Of a stretch of DNA of 13,582 bases, positions 9,153-13,582 are shown piece after piece. Position numbers and translations under genes: made by a program. Numbering within the stretch: the stretch's first letter is position 1; every line of letters begins with the position of its first letter. Below the pieces are notes generated by a model. It saw nothing but the letters and a program-made list of their open reading frames with translations. It ran no database searches and was not told where the DNA came from. The DNA comes from Candidatus Planktophila sp. (GTDB lineage: Bacteria > Actinomycetota > Actinomycetes > Nanopelagicales > Nanopelagicaceae), in contig JAHECV010000008.1 of assembly GCA_024641555.1 (NCBI GenBank), forward strand, positions 1-13,582, read 5' to 3'.

Positions 9153-10975
9153 TATCTGCTCTTTAAACTCGCCTGAGTTGTGGTTGCTTCTGTACTTCTC
9201 TGCTTCTGGCGCAGTTCTGCTTGAGTAAGGGCCACTGGCATAACTTTTGTTCCGGTTGGTGCCACGTGCTCAGATTGCAAAACAAAGGTCATAACTTTTT
9301 TAAATACCGGGCCGCCAAGCGATCCACCGTAGTGCACACCTTTTGGATCTTGAATAGTTACGCTGATTACATACTTTGGCGCATCTGCTGGAGCAAAACC
9401 AATAAATGAAGCGGTGTAGCCGCTATAGCAACCACATCCTGAGTCATAACGCATTGCGGTACCAGTCTTACCGGCAACGCGATAGCCCGGTATTGCCGCG
9501 CTTGGCGCAGTGCCTTGCGCAGAAACTACAGATTCCATCATGGTACGTAGTTGCTGTGCCGTCTGAGCGCTTACGACTCTTTGTGAAGAACGAGAAGATG
9601 CTGCGGTGTATTTTCCTGAAGGATCGCTTGTGCCTGCAATTACTGTAGGTGAAACACGAACCCCATCATTGGCGATCGTTGCAAATACGCTAGTTGCTTG
9701 CATCGCAGTTACCGAGTAACCCTGTCCAAAGGCAACCGTCGGTGCTGTGGTTCCAGACCAATCGCTAACTGGGCGGAAAAGTCCTTTAGATTCCCCAGGT
9801 AGGCCAGATCCGGTTGAAGATCCAATTCCGAACTTTGTCAGGTAGTCATGGAGTGTGTCATTAGAAAGCTTTTCGCCAATTTGAATAGTTCCAGTGTTAG
9901 AAGATACTGCCAGAATTCCAGAAGTCGTTAAGTGTTGAACCGGATGGCGCTCGTGATCATGAAAGGTATCTCCCCCGCGCTTAATTGCGTAAGGAACAGT
10001 TAAAACTGTTTCTGGGGTAATTTTCTTCTCTTCCAGTGCGGCAGCTAAGGTCATGATCTTTCCAGTTGATCCTGGCTCGTAAACATCTTGTACAGATGGA
10101 TTTCGCATTAACGATGGAGAAACGTTCTTTGTATTATTTGGATCAAATGTTGGAGCAGTTGCGTGCGCCAAGATCTCTCCAGTCTTGGGATTCATGACGA
10201 TTACAGTTCCGCTAACTGCGTGCGCGCTTTTTACCGCTTCTTGAATTGCACTTGCCGCAACCCACTGAACATCGCGATCGATAGTTAAACGAACCGTTGT
10301 TCCTTTTTGCGCAGAAATAATCTCGTTCTGAGATCCAGGAATTTCAGCTCCTAAACCACGGGCATAAGAGTATCTACCGTCTTTACCCGAGATCTGTGAG
10401 TTCATGCTTGATTCAAGTCCTGTGGCACCAATGCCATCTTGTCGAACAAAACCGACCAAAGAAGAAACCAATGATCCGGATGGATACTCGCGAATATAGT
10501 TACGTTCTGCAAAGAAACCGAGAATGCGTTTATCGAAATTTTCTTTTGCCAACGCACCGTTGTGAGATTCGATGGCAATACTTAAATCGCGCCACATTGC
10601 AGGCTTAGCGTTTCTAACAACCATGGAGTAGCGCTTGGTTCCGGAAATCGCGCTTTGAACTTGCGCCTCAGTCATACCAAGAATCGGTGCCGCAAATTTT
10701 GAAGTCGTAGCTGCATCTGTTATCAGTGTTTGATCTACAACGATATTTATCGCAGATACGCTACGTGCAAAGGCGACGCCATTAATATCTGTAATTTCTC
10801 CTCGCGCCGCAGGAATAGCGCGCGTGGATTCCATTTCATTGGCGGCTTTAGCTCGATAGTCGCTAGCTTGAATGGCTTGTACCTGGATTAAACGTGCCGC
10901 GAAGAATAAGAAGAAGATCAAAATAAAGACAATTAAAACGCGAATGCGAGATGCGGCAAGATTTAAATTACCCAC
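9152..10975 (-). CDS. ftsI: Septal transpeptidase FtsI (class B penicillin-binding protein, PBP3-like)
   Basis: Bitopic class B PBP that cross-links septal peptidoglycan made by FtsW. With the chosen start it has 607 residues: a short cytoplasmic tail, one transmembrane segment (about 10-30), a PBP dimer/pedestal domain (about 50-215), then the transpeptidase domain. The catalytic motifs are all present: STGK (active Ser about 303), SSN (358-360) and KTGT (503-506). I chose the GTG at 973-975 of the 10.9 kb block (10973-10975) because GGTGAGG at 10982-10988 sits 6 nt upstream. The GTG at 10987 adds four residues but lacks a Shine-Dalgarno. The start overlaps the ftsL end by 8 nt. Two cysteines in CGC follow the KTGT motif in the extracytoplasmic domain. 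No PASTA domain is seen. Confidence 0.94.
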   Translation of the reverse strand: MGNLNLAASRIRVLIVFILIFFLFFAARLIQVQAIQASDYRAKAANEMESTRAIPAARGEITDINGVAFARSVSAINIVVDQTLITDAATTSKFAAPILGMTEAQVQSAISGTKRYSMVVRNAKPAMWRDLSIAIESHNGALAKENFDKRILGFFAERNYIREYPSGSLVSSLVGFVRQDGIGATGLESSMNSQISGKDGRYSYARGLGAEIPGSQNEIISAQKGTTVRLTIDRDVQWVAASAIQEAVKSAHAVSGTVIVMNPKTGEILAHATAPTFDPNNTKNVSPSLMRNPSVQDVYEPGSTGKIMTLAAALEEKKITPETVLTVPYAIKRGGDTFHDHERHPVQHLTTSGILAVSSNTGTIQIGEKLSNDTLHDYLTKFGIGSSTGSGLPGESKGLFRPVSDWSGTTAPTVAFGQGYSVTAMQATSVFATIANDGVRVSPTVIAGTSDPSGKYTAASSRSSQRVVSAQTAQQLRTMMESVVSAQGTAPSAAIPGYRVAGKTGTAMRYDSGCGCYSGYTASFIGFAPADAPKYVISVTIQDPKGVHYGGSLGGPVFKKVMTFVLQSEHVAPTGTKVMPVALTQAELRQKQRSTEATTTQASLKSR

Positions 10976-11387
10976 GTGCCACCTCACCGTTAGCTATCGC
11001 TTGCGCATCAGCAGCAAGATTTAAAAAGACTGGTGATTCAGATGGGCGCATTCCTAGGTCTGTAGCCTTCTTAGCAAGTGCTGCGGGAGATGATTCGCGA
11101 TCGATCTGACGATTGATGGCCTCTCGCTGATCGGCAACGATCTTCGCTTCAGCCTTTAGTTCTGAAAGTGTGAAGGCATCTTGGGCTAGGAGAATATTTA
11201 CAACCAGCAGAATTAGTAATCCGATTCCGGCGACAATGGATAAAAAGGATGCAAAGAAGCGATGTGTAGCTTGCGCGCCTTCTGTGACATTTGGAACCAA
11301 CTTTAAAAATACTTCAGCTGATTTCTCAGAAAGTTTTTGGCGAGGTGCGCGGGGGGCGCGAACTGCTGCCGACTGTGGAAGCGCCAC
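10968..11387 (-). CDS. ftsL: FtsL-like septum formation protein
   Basis: Small bitopic protein of 139 residues. It has a basic, Ala/Pro/Arg-rich cytoplasmic N-terminus (about 1-40), one transmembrane helix (about 45-67, FLSIVAGIGLLILLVVNILL), and an extracytoplasmic helix likely to form a coiled coil (about 72-100, LSELKAEAKIVADQREAINRQ). A segment with LGMRPSESPVFL follows. This matches the FtsL/DivIC class, which joins FtsQ to activate FtsWI. The sequence itself is weakly conserved, so the call depends on topology and on the slot between rsmH and ftsI, where ftsL is normally found. The start is a GTG that abuts the rsmH stop (TAAGTG), with AAGGG about 12 nt upstream. The C-terminus overlaps the ftsI start. 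Confidence 0.82.
   Translation of the reverse strand: MALPQSAAVRAPRAPRQKLSEKSAEVFLKLVPNVTEGAQATHRFFASFLSIVAGIGLLILLVVNILLAQDAFTLSELKAEAKIVADQREAINRQIDRESSPAALAKKATDLGMRPSESPVFLNLAADAQAIANGEVARG
10982..10988 (-). promoter_or_regulatory. Ribosome binding site of ftsI (decides the start)
   Basis: GGTGAGG lies inside the end of ftsL, with a 6-nt gap to the GTG at 10973-10975. The alternative upstream GTG at 10985-10987 would sit within this Shine-Dalgarno and has no purine-rich site of its own. This supports the shorter FtsI. Confidence 0.55.
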
Positions 11388-12344
11388 TTATGCCGCCACC
11401 CTTTCGATGGCACGAAGACGAACCGAAGCCGAACGTGGATTGTTCGCCAACTCTTGCTCGGAAGGCGTTTCACCAGATTTTGAGACCAGAGCAAATTTAG
11501 CGGCGAATTCCGGAAGTTCCACTGGCAGATCTCGTGGCGTCTTTGAAGTAGCGCTTTCGACAAAGAGTTCCTTAACTATGCGATCTTCTAGAGATTGGAA
11601 GGAGAGAACAACAATGCGCCCACCAACCATTAAGAGATCTAGAGCAACCGGAAGTGCGCGCGTAATTGCACCGAGTTCATCATTTGCTTCGATACGCAAC
11701 GCCTGGAAAGTTCGCTTTGCGGGGTTGCCGCCTGTGCGTCGGGTTGCTGCCGGAATACTCTCTTTGATCAAAGTCGCGAGTTCTTGGGTCGAATTTAGCG
11801 GTGCTTTAGCGCGCGCTTTAACGATATTTTCGACAATTCGGGTTGCAAACTTTTCTTCACCAAAGGTGCGAAGAATCTTTACCAAAGCACCTGGCGCGTA
11901 GGTATTTACGATCTCAGAAGCCGTGATGCCGCGAGTGCGATCCATACGCATATCAAGTGGCGCATCTTGTGAATAAGAAAATCCGCGATCTACTTCATCT
12001 AGTTGTATTGAGGAAACACCTAAATCGAAGAGAACGCCATTAACCTTTTCGAAACCATGGCTAGCAACAACTTCTCCAATGCGATCAAAGATTGCATGAT
12101 TTGCCTTGAAGCGATCCCCAAAACGAGCCAAGCGAGCGGTTGCGCGTTCAAGTGCAATTGGATCACGATCAATTCCGATCACGGTAAGAGTTGGAAATTT
12201 TTCAAGAAGAGCTTCAGTGTGTCCGCCTAAGCCCAAAGTGCAATCAACAATTACTGGATTTTGATTTAATTGAATTGTTGGAGAAAGTAATTCGATACAG
12301 CGATCAAGCATTACTGAAATATGTTGCGTGCTTGCATCGTTCAT
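11388..12344 (-). CDS. rsmH: 16S rRNA (cytosine(1402)-N(4))-methyltransferase RsmH (MraW)
   Basis: SAM-dependent methyltransferase that modifies C1402 in the decoding centre of 16S rRNA. The protein has 318 residues, normal for the family. The visible motifs are HISVMLDRCIELL at the start, the SAM loop DCTLGLGGHTE (34-44), GIDRDP (57-62), FDLGVSSIQLD (106-116), RGFSYSQDAPLDMRM (120-134) and, near the C-terminus, a GGRIVVLSFQSLEDRIVK stretch. It is the second gene of the cluster, but a 184-nt gap with a structured RNA element separates it from mraZ. The start ATG has a purine-rich GGGGGAG at 12348-12354. The stop abuts the ftsL GTG. Expression may be modulated by the RNA hairpin upstream. Confidence 0.97.
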   Translation of the reverse strand: MNDASTQHISVMLDRCIELLSPTIQLNQNPVIVDCTLGLGGHTEALLEKFPTLTVIGIDRDPIALERATARLARFGDRFKANHAIFDRIGEVVASHGFEKVNGVLFDLGVSSIQLDEVDRGFSYSQDAPLDMRMDRTRGITASEIVNTYAPGALVKILRTFGEEKFATRIVENIVKARAKAPLNSTQELATLIKESIPAATRRTGGNPAKRTFQALRIEANDELGAITRALPVALDLLMVGGRIVVLSFQSLEDRIVKELFVESATSKTPRDLPVELPEFAAKFALVSKSGETPSEQELANNPRSASVRLRAIERVAA

Positions 12345-12347
12345 ACA

Positions 12348-12354
12348 CTCCCCC
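12348..12354 (-). promoter_or_regulatory. Shine-Dalgarno region of rsmH, complementary to the upstream hairpin loop
   Basis: GGGGGAG, preceded by AAAA, lies 3 nt before the rsmH ATG. It can form seven contiguous pairs, one of them G-U, with CUUCCCC in the loop of the hairpin at 12402-12502. It is both the best ribosome binding site for rsmH and a candidate partner for the regulatory RNA. Confidence 0.6.
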
Positions 12355-12401
12355 TTTTCTCAATTTCAACTTCGGTTGATTCGATTAAATTTTTATTTCA
12401 T

Positions 12402-12502
12402 CTCTCATCTCTGGTCACCGCCGGCCGACGGATCTAACGAAAGCGACACCGGGGAAGGGGTGTCGCTGCCGGCTTTAGGTCGGCGGTGGCCACAGATGAG
12501 AG
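12402..12502 (-). ncRNA. mraW RNA motif-like structured leader between mraZ and rsmH
   Basis: The minus strand can fold into a roughly 100-nt extended hairpin. The outer arms at 12402-12422 and 12482-12502 match at 19 of 21 positions. Inside lie short helices (GAC/GTC, CTAA/TTAG) separated by bulges, and a perfect 9-bp apical stem with arms AGCGACACC and GGTGTCGCT (12442-12450 and 12459-12467). The 8-nt loop reads CCUUCCCC. The mraW RNA motif is a described candidate cis-regulatory RNA of Actinobacteria, found upstream of mraW (rsmH) operons, and as I recall it has a C-rich CUUCCCC-type loop. Location, lineage and loop agree. It lacks a U-tract, so it is not a simple terminator. The assignment was not tested against a covariance model. 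Confidence 0.72.
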
Positions 12503-12506
12503 CGCT

Positions 12507-12533
12507 ATTAAGTTGTTTTTAATTTTTCTCAGA
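12507..12533 (-). promoter_or_regulatory. Weak candidate promoter between mraZ and the rsmH leader
   Basis: CTTAAT at 12507-12512 is a four-of-six match to TATAAT, lacking the usual A at position 2. It lies 16 nt downstream of a poor -35 (TTCTGA) that overlaps the mraZ stop. Transcription would begin near 12500, at the base of the RNA hairpin. That placement is suggestive, but the boxes are weak in an AT-rich stretch. Confidence 0.22.
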
Positions 12534-12960
12534 AGAGACCCGGAAAAATCTCCTCTGAAACTTCGGCAAAGCCCTTTTCACGATCTGTTAAATAAGAATT
12601 CCAAGCTGCGTTATCCCAAATTTCCACTCGAGTATTTGCACCGATAACAACGCAATCTTTTTCAAGTCCTGCATATTTACGAAGTCCTGCAGGAATAGTT
12701 ACGCGACCTTGACGATCAGGAATTTCATCGTGTGCGCCGGCAAACATCACGCGCATGTAGTCGCGCGCATTCTTTGATGTAACTGGCGCCTGGCGCAGAG
12801 TTTCGGTGATAGTTGCAAATTCAGCAGATGGAAAAACGTAGAGGCATCGTTCTTGTCCCTTTGTAATTACTAAACCTGCAGAGAGTTCTTCGCGGAATTT
12901 CGCGGGAAGGATTAAGCGGCCCTTTTCATCAAGGCGTGGCTCGTGGGTACCGAGAAACAT
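12529..12960 (-). CDS. mraZ: Transcriptional regulator MraZ
   Basis: DNA-binding regulator of the dcw cluster, 143 residues from the ATG at 12958-12960. It contains two SpoVT/AbrB-type half-domains: [13 protein letters not shown] (11-23) and [13 protein letters not shown] (82-94), each with the conserved D-x-x-GR-x-x-P pattern that contacts DNA in this family. MraZ forms ring-shaped oligomers that bind tandem GTG/TGGG-type repeats upstream of their own gene. Such repeats are present at 13029-13102, so autoregulation is inferred. An in-frame GTG at 13002 would add 14 residues but has no Shine-Dalgarno and departs from the usual MFLGTH start. The ATG has GGGGAAGGGG 9 nt upstream and gives the usual family length. 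Confidence 0.95.
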   Translation of the reverse strand: MFLGTHEPRLDEKGRLILPAKFREELSAGLVITKGQERCLYVFPSAEFATITETLRQAPVTSKNARDYMRVMFAGAHDEIPDRQGRVTIPAGLRKYAGLEKDCVVIGANTRVEIWDNAAWNSYLTDREKGFAEVSEEIFPGLF

Positions 12961-12969
12961 TTCTTCGAA

Positions 12970-12979
12970 CCCCTTCCCC
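12970..12979 (-). promoter_or_regulatory. Ribosome binding site of mraZ
   Basis: GGGGAAGGGG lies 9 nt before the ATG at 12960 and supports that start over the upstream GTG. It is a perfect 10-nt complement of CCCCTTCCCC at the tip of the hairpin between mraZ and rsmH (12451-12460). Confidence 0.6.
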
Positions 12980-13002
12980 AAGGTCTTCTGATCTGGACTC
13001 AC

Positions 13003-13024
13003 TTAAGCGGCAAACTCCGCTTAA
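13003..13024 (-). promoter_or_regulatory. Perfect hairpin near the predicted mraZ transcription start
   Basis: The arms TTAAGCGG and CCGCTTAA (8 bp, perfect) enclose a 6-nt loop. The element lies just downstream of the predicted -10 box and before the mraZ Shine-Dalgarno, so it would form the extreme 5' end of the mRNA or act as a palindromic operator. It has no U-tract and is not a terminator. Function unknown. Confidence 0.5.
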
Positions 13025-13028
13025 TCCC

Positions 13029-13102
13029 CCACTTTACTCCACTTTCCTCCTTTTTCAACCACCCTCCGCCACCTTTCTCCCACCCCGTCCACTCCCGCCC
13101 AC
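13029..13102 (-). promoter_or_regulatory. MraZ operator: tandem GTGG boxes with 10-bp period
   Basis: On the minus strand GTGG occurs in exact 10-bp register at six positions (plus-strand CCAC starting at 13029, 13039, 13059, 13069, 13089 and 13099). A seventh copy, at 13080, is shifted by one base, and the slot at 13049 is degenerate (AAGG). Eight consecutive helical turns are therefore covered. Known MraZ operators are short direct repeats of TGGGN or GTG type at about one-helical-turn spacing upstream of mraZ, so this is read as the MraZ autoregulatory site. The array overlaps the candidate -35 and -10 boxes, which suggests repression by occlusion. Confidence 0.75.
13031..13058 (-). promoter_or_regulatory. 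Candidate promoter of the mraZ-dcw operon
   Basis: A TTGAAA -35 (13053-13058) and a TAAAGT -10 (13031-13036) are separated by 16 nt. They match the sigma-A consensus at five and four of six positions, and the -10 keeps the essential TANNNT. Transcription would start near 13023. Both boxes lie inside the GTGG array, as expected for a MraZ-controlled promoter. Start site unverified. Confidence 0.5.
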
Positions 13103-13127
13103 AACCTTGGGGTTGAAAATGGGCAGC

Positions 13128-13154
13128 AAAAAGCCCCCGCCTAGGCGAGGGCTT
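13128..13154 (-). terminator. Intrinsic terminator after the DUF3040 gene
   Basis: The minus strand has an inverted repeat with arms AAGCCCTCGCC and GGCGGGGGCTT (11 bp with one T-G pair, two-base centre), running into a TTTTT tract. It lies 22 nt past the DUF3040 stop and separates that gene from the mraZ promoter. In the plus direction the T-tract is poor, so termination is mainly on the minus strand. Confidence 0.8.
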
Positions 13155-13176
13155 AATTGAAATGAATTATTGGCGG

Positions 13177-13545
13177 CTAGCCGTTATTGCGCTGATCCCA
13201 ACGATCTTCCAGCCCCTTGGTAAAGCCCTTGCCGAAACCCTTGCGGCGAGCGCGGCCAGTTGAGACATCCGGGCGAGCGCCCTTTGCGATTGAGGTGAGC
13301 GCATTAATGACGATGACTACGCCTACGAGGGCGATTACAAATCCGGCGACGCCGAGCAGGGTTACCTGCGCGATTAGGCCTGCGAACAATGTGGCGATAC
13401 CTATTACTAGCGCAGCCACGCCTATAGCTGGACCTGGTCCACGACGGCGAGCGCCAGAGAGCGTTGAGACAAGACCTGGGTCATCGGCAGAAAGCGCCTG
13501 CTCCATCTCGGCTAGCAGGCGTAGTTCGCGATCGGAAAGTGCCAT
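13177..13545 (-). CDS. DUF3040 family small membrane protein
   Basis: Protein of 122 residues from the ATG at 13543-13545. The N-terminus MALSDRELRLLAEMEQAL followed by DDPGL is the signature of DUF3040 proteins, which are common in Actinobacteria and have no assigned biochemical function. Two adjacent transmembrane segments follow (about 38-58 and 61-83), then a basic Arg/Lys/Gly-rich C-terminal tail (RARRKGFGKGF). An in-frame TTG at 13563 would extend it by six residues, but the family start is at the ATG. DUF3040 genes often sit just upstream of mraZ in actinobacteria, as here, yet a terminator separates them, so this is its own transcription unit. A role at the membrane is inferred only from topology. 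Confidence 0.85.
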   Translation of the reverse strand: MALSDRELRLLAEMEQALSADDPGLVSTLSGARRRGPGPAIGVAALVIGIATLFAGLIAQVTLLGVAGFVIALVGVVIVINALTSIAKGARPDVSTGRARRKGFGKGFTKGLEDRWDQRNNG

Positions 13546-13551
13546 ATCCGC

Positions 13552-13557
13552 AGAATA
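13552..13557 (-). promoter_or_regulatory. Candidate -10 box for a leaderless DUF3040 transcript
   Basis: TATTCT (TANNNT type) ends 6 nt before the DUF3040 ATG, so transcription would begin at or next to the A of the start codon. No good Shine-Dalgarno precedes the ATG. Leaderless mRNAs are common in actinobacteria. A clear -35 is not visible. Confidence 0.4.
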
Positions 13558-13582
13558 GAACAAGATTGTTCTCGGTGCTAGT

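Noticed and set aside
11170..11901. A 243-codon plus-strand open frame opposite ftsL and rsmH
   Set aside because: It lies wholly antisense to two clear genes, has low-complexity Ser/Arg/Ala composition, and shows no recognisable domain. It is a by-product of codon use on the other strand.
12402..12502. Reading the large hairpin as an intrinsic terminator or a mobile inverted-repeat element
   Set aside because: No T-tract follows it on the minus strand, no target-site duplication is seen, and no second copy occurs in the window. A structured RNA fits better.
12961..13002. N-terminal extension of MraZ from a GTG
   Set aside because: The extra 14 residues do not look like MraZ, the GTG has no Shine-Dalgarno, and the segment contains the ribosome binding site for the standard ATG.
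13174..13183. 10-bp palindrome CGGCTAGCCG at the DUF3040 stop
   Set aside because: It has no loop, overlaps coding sequence and is followed by no T-tract. The real terminator lies 20 bases further on, so this is probably chance.
1..13582. A new defence, mobile or biosynthetic system
   Set aside because: All large minus-strand genes belong to the conserved dcw cluster or DUF3040. No unassigned gene, CRISPR repeat, integrase or transposase was found.

Overview
The window is the core of a division and cell wall (dcw) cluster, read entirely from the minus strand. From right to left it carries a small DUF3040 membrane-protein gene, then mraZ, rsmH, ftsL, ftsI, murE, murF, mraY, murD, ftsW, murG, murC and the first 57 codons of ftsQ, which runs off the left edge. 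This is the canonical actinobacterial order. DUF3040 upstream of mraZ, a MurE with the meso-diaminopimelate signature DNPR, and an mraW-type RNA element ahead of rsmH all point to Actinomycetota. The modest, near-even GC content and very tight gene packing suggest a streamlined, low-GC aquatic actinobacterium (acI / Nanopelagicales-like). That placement is an inference.

Right edge (13177-13582): a DUF3040 gene, probably leaderless, closed by an intrinsic terminator at 13128-13154. Control region (12961-13127): an array of GTGG boxes at 10-bp spacing, read as the MraZ operator, overlapping a candidate promoter and followed by a perfect 8-bp-arm hairpin near the predicted transcription start. 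mraZ is followed by a 184-bp gap that holds a roughly 100-nt long hairpin matching the description of the mraW RNA motif. Its loop is complementary to the Shine-Dalgarno regions of both rsmH and mraZ.

From rsmH to ftsQ (1-12344) the genes overlap by 1-8 nt, abut, or are separated by 2 or 12 nt, so they are almost certainly one translationally coupled operon. The products act as a pathway. MurC, MurD, MurE and MurF build the UDP-MurNAc-pentapeptide, MraY and MurG make lipid I and lipid II, and FtsW and FtsI polymerise and cross-link it at the septum. FtsL and FtsQ belong to the divisome scaffold, RsmH modifies 16S rRNA, and MraZ regulates the cluster.

The protein-coding content is ordinary and intact. 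No mobile element, CRISPR array, tRNA or defence-type system was seen. The noteworthy parts are the two non-coding control regions around mraZ. No stretch above 300 bases lacks a gene.
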